Positions 47,538 through 59,764 of a DNA stretch of 64,000 nt are shown in pieces (within the stretch, counting starts at the first letter, position 1; every line of letters begins with the position of its first letter). This DNA is from Bonia amplexicaulis (Eukaryota; Streptophyta; Magnoliopsida; Poales; Poaceae), in contig CM070752.1 in NCBI GenBank assembly GCA_036346245.1, forward strand, positions 11,769,460 to 11,833,459, read 5' to 3'. The notes under the pieces were generated by a model. The model had not been told where the DNA came from and searched no databases. It saw only the letters and a list, made by a program, of their open reading frames with translations. Made by a program: the position numbers and the translations under genes.

Positions 47538-48600
47538 CAGCCATGGTCGAAGGGCCCGTCGTGGTCGAAGCGCGGGGACGTGGTCGAAGTGCGGGCCGTG
47601 GTCGAAGTGACGTCCATGATCAAAATGCCAACCGTGGTCGAAGGAGGGTCGCAGATGAAGGACCGCATGTGGTCGAAGCGTGGTCGAAGGAGGGCCGTGG
47701 TGGAAGGAGTGTCATGATCGAAGTGGTGGCCGTTGTCAAAGCGTGGTCGAAGGAGAATCGTAGTCGAAGGGAGGGGCGTGGTCGAAGGGTCGGCTTTGGT
47801 TGAAGGAGGGCATTGGTCGAAGGGCCGGCTGAGGTCGAAGGAGGACCATGGTTGAAGTACCGACCGTGGTCAAACACGGGCTGTGGTCGAGGGCCGACCA
47901 TGGTCGAATGGGTGGAGTGCCGACCGAGGTCGAAGAAGGGTCATGGTCAAAGGGCTAGCCGCCGTGGTCAAAGCATGGTCGAATGGCCGGCTGTGGTTGA
48001 AAATGGTTGAAGGGCAGGGCATGGTCGAAGACGAGCCGTGGTCGAAAGGCCGATCGTGGTTGAAGGAGGGCTGTGGTCAAAGTGCTGGCCATCGTGGTCG
48101 AAGTGTGGTCGAAGGGCCAATCGTGGTCGAAAATGGTCGAAGGGCACGGCGTGGTTGAAGTGCTAGCTGTGGTCGAAGGGGCGGGCATGGTCGAAGCGTG
48201 GTCAAAGGGTCGACCGTGGTTGAAGGGCCATCAAAGGGTGGTCGAAGGGCTGACTGTGGTCGATACTGGTCGAAGGGTAGGGCGTGATCGAAGGGTAGCC
48301 ATGGTGGAAGCGTGGTCGAAGGGCTGATTGTAGTCGAAAATGGTCGAAGGGCAGGGCGTGATCGAAGAGCGGGTGTGGTAGAAAATGGTCGAAGGGTAGG
48401 GCATGGTCGAAGCGTGATCAAAGAGCACGTTGTGGTTGAAGGAGGGCCATGGTCAAAGTGCCGGTCGTGTTGGAAGGAGGGACGTGGTCGAAGGAGGGTC
48501 GGTCGTGGTCGAAGGGCCAACCTTTGTCGAGGGAGGGCATTGGTGGAAGGTGGTCTGTGGTCGGAGTGCCATGGTCAGAGGGCTGGCCGTGGTCGGATTG
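47538..48600. repeat. Tandem array with GTGGTCGAAG motif
   Basis: About 1.06 kb of short units built on GTGGTCGAAGG plus a variable GC-rich spacer (GCCGGCCGT, AGGGCGTG and similar), about 20 bp each with irregular spacing. The core is the reverse complement of the TTCGACCAC core of the array at 43708. Long frames here (Val-Glu-Gly or Arg-Pro repeats) are artefacts. The array stops where the copia reverse transcriptase region begins. Confidence 0.9.
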
Positions 48601-50002
48601 CCCATACCTGCACGTGTCACTCCCATCTTGTGCAAGTGGGTGTACAAGATCAAGACCCGCTCGAATGGTTCCCTTGAGTGCTACAAGGCTCATTTTGTGG
48701 TACGTGGTTTTCAGCAGGAGCATGGTCGTGACTACTATGAGACGTTTGCTCTGTTGCTCACATGACCACCATTTGTACTCTTCTTACTATGGCCTCTATT
48801 CGACAGTGGCCTATCTCTCAATTGGACGTTAAGAATACCTTTCTCAATGGCGAGTCGCATGAGGAGGTCTATATGCAGCCGCCCCTAGGTATTCTGTTCC
48901 TGATGGTATGGTATGTTGCCTTTGCTCTCTCTATGGGCTCAAACAAGCCCCACGTGTTTGGTTTGCTTGCTTCTCCTCTGTTGTCATTGTCGTCGGCTTC
49001 TCCGCCAGTGATCATGACCCTGCGCTCTTTGTACACACCTCTCCGCAGGGTCGGACGCTTCTATATGTCGATGATATGCTCATTACTGGTGATGACTCTC
49101 AGTACATTGCTTTTGTGAAGGAGTGTCTTAGTAAGCAGTTCCTGATGTCTGTTTGGGTCATCTTCGTTACTTTCTTGGGATTGAGATCACTTCTACGCTC
49201 GAGGGATACTATCTCTCTCAGGAGCGTTACACTCAAGATATCCTTACTCGTGCTTGTCTCATTGATCAGCATATGGTGGATACTCCTATGGAGGTTTGGA
49301 GCCTACCGATGGTGAGCCTCTCGAGGATCCCACTTGCTACCGCTATCTGGTTGGCAGCCTTGTCTACCTTCAGATCACTCGCCCTGACATCTCTCACCTA
49401 GTTCACATCCTAAGTCAGTTTGTCTTTGCCCCCACTCAGCTCCACTACAGTTATCTTCTTCGTGTTCTGCGCTATCTTCGCAGGACTATTACTCGTCGTC
49501 TTTTCTTTCCTCGCTTCAGTTCTTTGCAGCTTCAGACGTACTCTGATGCATGACTTAGGCTAGTGATCATTCTGATCACCAGTCTCTTTCTGCCTATTGT
49601 GTTTTCCCTGGTTCCTTCTTGATTGCCCAGAAGACCAAGAAGCAAACAACCATTTCCCGCTCGAGCGTTGAGGCTGAGTTGAGAGCCATGGCATCGTTGA
49701 CAATTGAGATCATTGGCTTCGGTGACTACTTGAGGATTTCGGTGTTTCCGCTTCTACACCGACTCCTTCGTTCTTAGACAGTGCTGGTGCGATTAGCATT
49801 GCTCGAGATCCCGTGAAGCATGAGCTCGCCAAGCACATTGGAGTAGATGCTTCGTACATGTGATCGCAGGTGTAAGACAAAGTTGTTGATCGTCAGTACG
49901 TGCCTTTGGAGCTTCAGTTAGCCAATTTCTTCACCAAGGCACTGACTAGAGTTCGGTATAGCTTCTACCTCTCTAAACTCAGTGTTGTTGATCCACTATG
50001 AG
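48600..50002 (+). pseudogene. Ty1/copia reverse transcriptase / RNase H remnant
   Basis: In shifting frames the sequence encodes, in order, KWVYKIKTRS and GFQQEHGRDY (48640-48730), ISQLDVKNTFLNGE (48810-48860), SLYGLKQAP (48930-48955), the catalytic YVDDMLITGDD (49060-49095), MGHLRYFLGIEI (49153-49190), RYLVGSLVYL, and RNase H-like SRSSVEAELRAMAS (49660-49695). At least five frameshifts or stops break it. Gag, protease and integrase are absent upstream, where the GTGGTCGAAG array stands instead. It is a dead 3' half of a copia element. Confidence 0.9.
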
Positions 50003-50110
50003 TTTGAGGGGGTGTTAGATATGTATATACCTCAATGTGCTATTGGTAAATGTGCATGTCATATACGGCCTTTGGCCCATTGGAATAATTGTGAGGCTCA
50101 TTCCAACAAT
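50003..50110 (+). mobile_element. Polypurine tract and start of the 3' copia LTR
   Basis: TTTGAGGGGG is followed by TGTTAGATATGTATATACC from 50014. This is the usual copia junction of polypurine tract and LTR. The LTR continues through GGCCCATTGGAATAATTGTG but is lost after about 50110. Only the beginning of the LTR is left. Confidence 0.75.
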
Positions 50111-50399
50111 AAATAACATTTTGTAGTTTCTTTCAAACCAACCAAACACTGGAATCTTATATTACTGGTAATGTGTTACCCGTAATCAGATTGAGGGGAA
50201 TATTAGATTACATGGGAATGTGAAATTCTACATACCAAACGCACCCTTAATTCTTTCCTCTAGTACCAATGATTCTGCTGCTATCTCCTTTCGTCATATG
50301 TTACTGTCATTGTTATTTGTGTTATGCACTACAATTTTTTTGTGGTATGCTGGCTGTGCTCATCTCAAAAATGTTTTTGTGTACTTGTGATCTCTACAG

Positions 50400-52540
50400 A
50401 TTAAAGAACAGTATTCATGACCACTTCAAATGGTGCATATGTTGACATCCAATCAAAGTCTACTGCTTTCTTGCCTCTAGATGTGGCATGTCTTCTTGAT
50501 ATTGACAATGTAGAGGAGGCAGGCATCTGTCTGGGTTTAGTCGAAGAGTTCATCATAATTGATGAGAACCCTGGTGATGAAACTTTGATTTTGAGTTTGC
50601 AAGCAATTCAACAAGACCTTGCCTGGGAAAGGTGCAGGCAGCTTCAGGCAGAAGATGTTGTCACGGGCAAAGTGAGTGAAAAACTTGCAGAAGGAACTAT
50701 TTCCATGTTCGTCCTATTGCTCTCCACTACTCCTTAAATAAATTGCCTTTGTTGAACTCATAAACCAAATGTTTGTTAAGCAATAAGCATTGCCTCCTGT
50801 AGCCTTTGTTTGTCTTGGACTGATCAGACTTCGCCCTCTTGAATGTCTACCTGACAACAGCAGCCATTGTTATTTAAAAAAACAAAATCAGTGCAGTGGC
50901 AATTTATTGTGTATATCCACTTTGAATATTACCTCCATTGATATATATGTCCATGCTGTTAACTTGGCATGGCTTACCGATCAGGTAGTGAGATCAAATG
51001 CAGGTCCCATAATAGCCAGATAATTCATGTTCTTATTGGATTGTTCTGATTTTGCTAGTTTGTTCCTGTGCTACTAATGAGCTGATGAAGTTTAGACCAG
51101 TCACTTTCTAAAAACATGACAACGGATAAGCTTTTCTCAAGAGCTTACCTGATTGCTGTTATTGTGGTTCCTGCATGTTCCTTTCTCCTTATGCTGTCTA
51201 GTGTCTACTTTACTGTTGATACATTGTATGTTGACCTGATGTCTCTTGAGATGCTCCGGTAGCATTTTGTTTTGTGAAGCTGTACTGTTTTAGTCTCTGC
51301 ATCTTTATTCATCTGTTCATTTTGCAATGTTGCCCTGCAGGTAATTGGTGGAAACAAAGGAGGTGTGATAGCACTTGTGGAGGGCCTGAAGGGATTTGTT
51401 TCATTTTCGCAAGTGTCATTGGTCGGTTCTCGATCATATTACAAACTTTATTTCGTCCTATGGTTTTGGTGCATGGCATGAGCTGCCTTTCATCTGCCTA
51501 ACATAGTTCAAAAGCTGATATAGGGATATTGAACATCTGATCCTAGTTTGCTATGATTGAATTTTCAATTGCTTCACCCTCAGACTAGATGTTCACTATT
51601 TTACAAACCGTTGCTTGACCTTGGTCAGAAATCAGCTGACGAAGAGCTACCCCTGAAGTTTGTGGAAGTCGATGAGGAACAGGGCAGGCTCATTCTCAGT
51701 AATCGCAAGGCAATGGCAGACAGTCCAGCTCAACTTGGTATTGGTTCAATTGTCTTGGGAACCGTTGAGAGCCTAAAACCCTATGGTGCCTTTATCAACA
51801 TCAGTGGTGATCGTGTTGCGGATATCTCCACTGTTCTTCAACCTGAAGATACCCTCAAGGTATTTCCATCTTGATACTGGCGAATTATGCTATTCCTACA
51901 GTTTCTAGAGCTAAGGCCAGAGCATCCATATGTTATTAGGTTATGATACTAAGCCATGACCGTGAAAGAGGCCGGGTTAGCCTTTCTACAAAAAAGCTTG
52001 AGCCCACACCTGGTGACATGATTCGCAATCCGAAGCTTGTTTTAGAGAAGGTAAGTATCGAAAACAGTATTTGTCCATCTGAATATGCTGTAGCAGACAA
52101 ACTGACACACTGGTTTCTGCTCAAATTAGGCCGATGAGATGGCTCAGATATTCAGGCCGAGAATTGCTCAACAGAGGCAATGGCTCGTGCTGACATGTTA
52201 AGGTTCCAGCCAGAGGTACTGCTATCATCATTTTGTGAATATTGGAGTGTCAAAATGCAATTTATCGAACTTTATTTTTAAGCCACTAGAGTAACATACA
52301 GCTGGATTAATTTAGTTGTCTTCCTGTGTCACCTGTTCACAGAGTGGATTGACCCTCAGTTCAGAGGGCATCTTAGGGCCATTGTCGTCAGACACCTTCA
52401 GAGGGCTCAACTTTGGGAGAAGGACAATCCACGGATGAAGGGATTCAATAGGAAAAGTGCATCTGATTTGAAAGATGCGATGGCAGTTCATCTTCCCATT
52501 TTTCCGGAAGTGAAGGCATGACGAAGACCTATTGTATTCA
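50400..52540 (+). pseudogene. 5'-truncated plastid ribosomal protein S1 gene
   Basis: Exon-like blocks at 50400-50671, 51341-51420, 51629-51860, 51940-52050, 52130-52216 and from about 52341 keep plant intron borders. They encode segments of the chloroplast 30S protein S1: ACLLDIDNVEEAG, VIGGNKGGVIALVEGLKGF, LPLKFVEVDEEQGRL, LGTVESLKPYGAF and LSHDRERGRVSLSTKKLEP. The working protein binds mRNA on the plastid ribosome through S1 repeats. Lesions: the N-terminal exons are missing; exon one has an apparent 1-base loss; about 12 residues (the core GLLHVSQIS strand) are gone between INISG and DRVAD; one base is lost in the fifth block, giving an early stop. Retained introns exclude a retrocopy. 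Confidence 0.88.
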
Positions 52541-52559
52541 GATCATTTTCCCTCTTCAA

Positions 52560-55208
52560 TTTGTGCTTGTATCAATGTGTATGAAATGCAAGGTACTGAA
52601 CTCGCCGAAAATTAATGGAAGCTACTTCCCTTTTGTAAAGCTATCCAATTCTTGCAGAAAAGGGTGTGCTCCACCGTTAGGCCCAAATGCAGTTTGACTT
52701 CCAGGTTATATTTTGTATTTCGTACAGTATTCAATATGGAACAAAGCGTTCTGAATTAGGCGTTCTTCTTTTTACTCAAAATGAAGAGCAAACAAAGGAG
52801 AGATTTGACAAGGCCAGTTTGAGGGGAAGGTAACATGCGCGTCAACAGCAAAATAGGATACGAAAGCCAGCGTTACAAGCCAAATTTGCTGTCACATTTT
52901 GATTTAGCTGATGGTCACATAAAACTTTACAGGTAAAAAAGGTCTATAACTTGTTTGAATTGGCTACAACCGCAGTAACACATTGTCATCCCAGGTGTTC
53001 ATAAAAGAGCAATGCTGTTTCACCAAAACAGTGACAAAAGTTGAGAGAACCAAAGTCTACCACTTTTGTAACTTCGCAGGTTGACAATGGATAAACCTTT
53101 TTTTTTATTATCATGGAGTTGTGCCTGGAGCAGCTGCTCTCCCTCATGGCCACAGGAAAAAAACTATTAAAATGGTTTTTAAATGGTTTGCTTTGTGTAC
53201 TCCCCTTGTCCTTCTGTTCAAACATATCAAGCTGCCAAACCTCGCAAGTTTCACTGATGGCGCCCTCCACTATTTTTTACATACCAAACATCAAATGGTT
53301 TTTTTTCTTCTCCCTGAAGCTAGCCTGAGAGCATGCACGCGTGTCAACTCTGCTTAATTAATTTGTCTTCAGAAAGCCTCACAATCTGCTACTACGTTCA
53401 TTGATTTATCTATCTGGTATGATCAACTTGGATTACGGCTCAATCACGCGTACTGAGCCATCTAAGCATCTGCAGGAAGGATGACTTGAGGATGGCGCTA
53501 CCAAACTAAGAAATCATTTATGCAGAACAGCCAGTGTCAGTCCCTTTCCAATGCGCATTTTTTTTCTGAACCCTTGTACCCACTGCAAACCCAGTTTTCA
53601 GTACTTGAAGTGCTTTCCTCCCGGTATGGTATCTTCAGGTGGGCCTACTGTTCGTGCACATCGGTCGATCGCCCGCCGATGCGTCGTGGATCAGCCTCCG
53701 CCGCGCACACTCGCCGTGAGTGGGAATTGGAATTTTTGGGGGATAAGCCTTCCCCCTCCTTGGCGTGCAACTTGCACCGCAAGGAGAAGTTGACGACGCG
53801 CGCAAGAACATGCAGAAAGCGACGGAGCTCTCTCTGCGTCGCAATGTAGCTGTCAGCTCCAGCTACGCGCATGGATCTAGCTCAAAACGTACCGACCTGT
53901 GTGTGCGTGAGGTTGTTCCCCCTTGGCCATGTCGACCCTAGGCCCCTTCAGGGGTCGTCGCTAGCTGTAGCTATGTGGTGTTTGACCACAGGTAGGCGTA
54001 GCCTGGCCCTGGCTAGAGCTCACTGATGCTGGTTGCTTAATAATTAGCATCTGACAAATGGTGAGTACATTGACCTGCAGTATGCACAGCTGAAGAGGAT
54101 TAGGTCTCATGGCATAACGTGACACACCATCGATCAATCACCATGGACAGGCATATGCATATACATATATGAGTTGTTCTTTCCTTTTCTTTCCTCCATT
54201 TCAGCATGCATATATGCTTATAGATTACTAGTTCAAAAAGGCAGGCGGGAGGACGTACGCAGGAGTCGGTCTAGCTTCCGAATGCTACAGCGGAAACCGG
54301 CGCACCTAGACAAGTACGTGTCGAGCCTGAATTAAAGAAGAGGTACAGGTCCTCGAGCTGCAAGGATTTCTTTTCGGTTTTTTTTGTCACCTTTCGAACT
54401 CAAATGTCAAACAACATACGCACGCAGCGCGGCGCAGTACTACGGATCGGTCGCCGTCGATGGCTTTCTGCCCCCACTAACCGATACAGATCGCGATACT
54501 GGTAGCTAGAACAGACGCTCACGGCACACCCTGCCACATTTCGGCCGGAGATGAGCACCACGATCGAGGCCGGCCGGCCGGCCGGTCAATTCCTCGGTAT
54601 ATCTAACTGTATTAATTGGTGGTGGTAGATACAAGAACTTAGGTACGTACACAAGCCACGCACGCACGCACGTAGATAGATAGATAGACCGAGATGGATA
54701 GATAGCTAAGGTAGATAGATAACGAGCTCGATGATCACGACGGCGTCCAAGTTGCAGCGGCGCGCCGCGCGGGAACGTTCGGCCCGGTCCTGGGGAATCT
54801 TCTCGCAAGATTCGACGAGTAGTAATTAACCAGCGGCGCGCTAGCTAGTGCTCGCGGTAGTGCATGGCGCACGAGTGTGACACGAGCAGACGCAGAACAC
54901 GGCCGGTGTCCGTGCGTGCGCTCGTGCATGCACTTGGGCTACCATTACATCCGAATTAAGCGGGTTATAGCCATAGGCAATAGTGCTAGCAGCTAGCCAC
55001 CATCTACCACCATAGCAGTCGTAGTAGCTTGTGGCATGCTAGTAACCATGCCTAGGGCGTAGAGATAGTGGTGGTGCAGCAAGATAGGGGCAGGAGGACG
55101 TGCCCGGCGCCTTTTTTGCCCCGGAAAGCGGTGTGAATGATGCGTACGTGCACTGGAGCTGCAGCCGGGCATCCCAAACGGTCACGCCTGCCCGCGCTTT
55201 CTCGTTGG
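52560..55208. other. Intergenic DNA, nothing recognised
   Basis: AT-rich to 53500, then more GC-rich with alternating CGTACG and GCATGC motifs and short frames without domains. A GATA/CGCA microsatellite sits at 54655-54722 (listed separately). There is no gene I can support. Confidence 0.45.
54655..54722. repeat. (ACGC)n and (GATA)n microsatellites
   Basis: CACGCACGCACGCACG is followed by TAGATAGATAGATAGA and further interrupted GATA units. Confidence 0.9.
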
Positions 55209-55910
55209 TAGGGGTATAACGGGCCGGATTTAAACGGATATTATTTATTGTATTCTGATCTATATTTTTTAGATTTAGAATTAGATATGGTAAGACCGGA
55301 TACGAATTCGCAGTTATGGACACGATACCATCGAGACGAATACATGTCAGTTTTGATTCAAAAACGGATAATATAGGTGGACAATATATGCATACATAAA
55401 AGAATATACACTGAACCATATCACTATCACTTCAAGCCTTCAGCTAGTAATAAGTTCATCTAGATTACTTAAGTAAGATAGCCGACACAACATAAGTTCA
55501 ACATCAACGATAAATTCATACATAAGTTCGAAAACTAATAAATTCATACACAAGTTCAATATAAGCGAGGAGGATTAGTGATGACTAACTAGAGTGGTTG
55601 GAACTCTGGAGTTAGGTTAAGATTGTGGTAAAATCTAGGCTGGTTGGTGTCAATAATGGTTGATGGGCTGGGCCGATTGGAGTACTAACTTGCTTATCAG
55701 ATATCCGGTAGGATAGTATCCAGTTTACTATTTATCAACGATGTTCGGTTGGATTTTACCTCTTCCGTCTTCGCTACTGTATCTGACAACAAATATCCGA
55801 TACCGATCGAATTAGTACTGGATATTAAATTACCTTTTCGTATTCGGTATTGACCTAATTTGGTACCGAATCGATTGGAATTAACCTAACCCATATCACT
55901 TGCACCTCTA
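55209..55910. mobile_element. Non-autonomous hAT-like element
   Basis: Starts TAGGGGTATAACGGGCCGG and ends CACTTGCACCTCTA, with ends like the element at 2771-3646. The inside has repeated CGGATATT and ACCGAAT motifs. The flanking 8 bases agree at only 5 positions, so the target duplication is weak. Confidence 0.5.
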
Positions 55911-57660
55911 CTTGTAAGTAGAAGCAACGACAGCGGCAAGCACGACCACACACGTCCGTCTTATCTGAGTGGATGGCTAAGTCCGGCTTGATCCATTGCC
56001 CGAGAAGGCCGACCCGGCAGAGCATGCAGTGCCAATGTGCTATGCATCATTTGCCCTTTTTCCTCTTCTTTTCTCCGGTGTTTATTCACTCCCCTTTCCT
56101 TGATCTTTTATGTGGATTGATCAATCGGTGGCTGGCTCGCATCTTAGTAGGCAGATAGATAGGTCCCCTGTTTCATCTGCTCGACTTTGGGCCGGCGTCT
56201 TTGCGCTTTTGGCGTGCGCGTGTGCGTGTGCCCGCGATGAACCCTAATCATCGATCGTCGTGTGATGAGTGGCGGCAGCCCGCATGTCGCGTATGCGGAT
56301 AAGCCGCTGGCCGGAGCGAGGTACTAGCTAGTGTTCAGTTGCCCGTCTTCGATCCTACTGTGTGGCCACTTAGTTTTTTTTTACATGCTGCGACGACGAT
56401 AAAGGGTAGGAACTATTCGTAAAGTGCGAATTGAAATATCTAAATTAGTGATCGAAACTGTTTGATACGCACAATAAAAATATCGCATTTGTTGGATCAA
56501 GTAACACTAGCAATGCTAGTGGTGTGTGACTGTTGGAATGGTGGTCGATCATGCTCTTCCATGCCTGCAATTAGACAGTTCAAGATCATGTAGGTTTGCA
56601 TTATCTCACTTTACGGCTAATTGCCATGTAATGTGTTCCCGATGCATGTAAGTGATGGGGTGCTTTCTGAAGACAGTATCCTAATGGATTTTGGTTTACA
56701 TTTATTTTCAGTCTACACCGTGGACACTAGCGTAACAAATGGTAAACCTCCTGCTCGCAATATTAACAGTTTAATTGATCCCGGCGCACAATTCGATCTC
56801 AGCCATAATGTTGGATCCGTAGTACAAGAATCTAATGCACAACTTTACCATTTATTAAGGGCCGGTTTGGATTACAAGATTCACGAAGAAATTTTGGAAG
56901 ATTTGTATAAGATTCCTATGAAAATTCTACATTCAAAATGAGCCCTAGAGGGGAATGGTGTTTTTGCTTCGATCGGGTTGGCGAAATTAATCTAATCCTG
57001 CCATTATATAAATAACTGCTGCTATTGCCTATCAGTGATTGTTAATCACCGGTCAGTTCTTGTAGCTTGTTGCATGCACTGTCGAGTTTGACCACCATGA
57101 TGCTCGAAATAAGGCCAGCAGTCAAAGCATCACCTCACTAAAGCCTTCTAGATCCCCAACCCACTAATTAACAAAGCTGTGACATGTATAACAGTATAGA
57201 AAACTGTTGTCTGCAATATTATTCATGTCATATATAGATAAGCACTAAATATAGTTTTTACAATAGTTGTTATGTTACGTGTCTCTATAGACAGCTCCTC
57301 ATGACACAATATGTCTTATTTCTTATTTACAATCGATTGTTGTATGAGAGACGACTTAATTATCTATGCTTCTTTTCTCTCTTTCACATCATCTCGTATT
57401 CTATGGACAATATTTATAAACAACTAATGTAAATCTATTGGATATGGCCTAATGTGGTACTATATTTTTCTAGTCTGTGCAATCAGACACATTTATATAT
57501 ATTTTTACCTTCTGCTTTAAAGCATATGGGCGTCAGAAGTATGTGTAGTCAAACTGATGTATCAACTCAATTTTGTCTTGAGTTACAAAAACAACACAAA
57601 ATTTGTTTCGAATCAAATCATTTCGAATGACCCCCTTCTACATATATTCAACATTTGACC
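55911..57660. other. Intergenic DNA with a small MITE-like end pair
   Basis: No gene is recognised. At about 56859-56947, GGGCCGGTTTGGATTACAAG and TCTACATTCAAAATGAGCCC form a small inverted pair about 90 bp apart, perhaps a tiny MITE. A 106-codon frame at 56621-56941 overlaps it and has no known domain. Confidence 0.4.
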
Positions 57661-57679
57661 CACTACTACAGGACAGGTC

Positions 57680-58140
57680 ATCACAGACGGTTCAAAAACG
57701 TCATCACAGATGGTTCAAAAACGTCATCACAGACGGTTTTGCGAACCGTCTGAATTTATGGGTCAGTGATAATACGAGGCCATCACGCACGGTTTTCAAC
57801 CGTCGCGATAGTTTCAAAATCACGCACGGATTTTTACTAAAACCGTCGTGATATGGTGATAATCACAGACGGTTTTTAACTAAAAAACGTCAGGATATCG
57901 ATAATCCCGACGGTTTTAATTAAAATCGTCGCGATTATCATGTACGCGACGGTTTTAACTAAAACCGTCGCGATATCGACAATCCCGCACGTTTTTAGTT
58001 AAAACCGTGCGGGATTATTCGATATCACGCACGGTTTTAGTTAAAACCGTCGCGGTACATGATAATCGCGACGATTTTAATTAAAACCGCTCGATTATCG
58101 ATATCACGACGCTTTTTAGTTAAAACCGTCGTGATATTCC
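57680..58140. repeat. Left subterminal palindrome array of the CACTA element
   Basis: At least eight copies of the theme GACGGTTTTxAxTAAAACCG alternate with ATATCGAxAATC or ATGATAATC spacers. Most copies are self-complementary hairpins. In known CACTA elements such repeats are transposase binding sites. Confidence 0.85.
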
Positions 58141-58519
58141 TTCTACCCTAAATCTATTCCTATTTATTGGCTAGCCTCAGAAATGCTAGCCATGCCCTCT
58201 CAAACAAGCGATGAACAAGTATATAAGGCATCCATAAACATCCAATACACATCACATTTCATTCACAAACATAAAGTATCCACTTCGCAAATGAATCAAT
58301 TGAATTGAAATAAAATATCCATTACACCGCATTACAATGCAATAAAATTCATGGTGCATGTGGAACTGTCCTTCCGACTTTATGACTTGAGCCACCAAAA
58401 GTACGCCAACTCTCCTCGAATTCGTGAAATATCGGGTCGTTCCAATGCGGTTGACGGGATGTACGCACTGTGGATAGGGATATGAATGTACGATATATGT
58501 AACGTGATAAGTATGAAGT

Positions 58520-59200
58520 AAATATGGAAAGATTGATAAACCTTGAATTGGTGATCCTCGAGGAATCGAGGAGTAGGTCCATATGGTGGCAAACATAGAA
58601 TCCACATGTGTTGCCCGTGGCTTTGGTGGCACCGCAAAAATAGAATGAGCAATAATTCAAGAGGCATTAATACGAATCGCTGATAGGATTAATTAATGTG
58701 TAATAGCGAATACCTTAAAATCTCGAGTATGTCTCGTGCCTTTGGCCCTTGCTTCGAGACACCCCCATTTCAACGTACATCGCGAACGCCCTACGTGATT
58801 CAAAAAAGTTAACCTTAGTCAATCGGAATGAAAGAAAGAGTACAATATAGGTATGTATGGAGAAAATAAACTTACCTATCGATTACTTGGGCGACAACTG
58901 TGAAGTCCATTTCATTCTTACTTAAGGAATCAAGGTAATATACCTTGTTCCATTTTGGTACAATGACTATTAAAATCCAATGAAAGTTTTGATTGTAGGG
59001 CATAAGTATATAATCCTTATTGTGTTGAGCCCGCAGCCCTGATGCAATGTACCTCTCGACGACGGACATATCCTCGTCGATGGTATACTTGGCGACCATG
59101 TGTGGGTCCAAGAAACCAACCGATGATGACTGGGAGAATTGAAGTGGGATTCTCCCACAAGAAAAGAAGTGGGAAGAGGCAGATGGATAGTCGCTCACCG
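58520..59200 (-). pseudogene. Ulp1/C48-type protease domain fragment in the CACTA element
   Basis: A minus exon ending at 58876 with a GTAAG donor encodes YILMPYNQNFHWILIVIVPK and YYLDSL, supplying the catalytic His and Asp of the Ulp1 (SUMO protease-like) fold. A later exon (about 58630-58540) encodes TGNTCGFYVCHHM, the catalytic Cys region. A middle exon lies near 58800-58690. C48 domains of this kind are carried by many grass CACTA and Mutator elements. The domain lacks a clear N-terminal part and start, and joins between exons are uncertain, so it is probably not functional. Confidence 0.75.
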
Positions 59201-59764
59201 GAGAAGTCGGGTATGTCGATCGGCTGGCTCACCGAAGAATCTGAAAATATCTTTTTTTTGAACTTTTGTAATAAAATTGCCTTGAATTTTGCAAAAAAAG
59301 AAGGATTGTCGGAGTGGACATCACATCTCGACAGTAGTCGGCATCGTCGAGGAACATGCAAATACAGAGGCAAGCACAAAAACTCAACAACACATTCAGA
59401 TCGATCTATTACAGGATGACAAGCTAACAAACCCTTCGTGGCACGACGGTCCACACTAAACAAGACACACTTACGACACTTACGGCAAGAGTGTGTTCTT
59501 TAGTATGAACCGGACGTGCCGCGATGGAGGTGCTAGCTCACAGCGGAGGGGAGATATGCGCATAAGCTAGCTAGTGGATGAACTCACGCGTGACTAGTAC
59601 CGGTGGAAAGGTTGATGGGAGTTATTAATAAGGGCCCGGCCGTGGAGGAACCGGTGCCCACCATTCGATGTGGAGAGAACAGACGGTGAGATCGAAATCC
59701 TGTGTATACGCCAATTATTGGTGACATGTGACTATTACACACCAATTATCAGTGAGATGGGATT

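Noticed and set aside
47511..48832. Val-Glu-Gly and Arg-Pro repeat frames of up to 147 codons on both strands
   Set aside because: They translate the GTGGTCGAAG tandem array, and frames on both strands are equally open.
56621..56941. A 106-codon + frame
   Set aside because: Its 3' part coincides with a small inverted-repeat element and it has no family resemblance.
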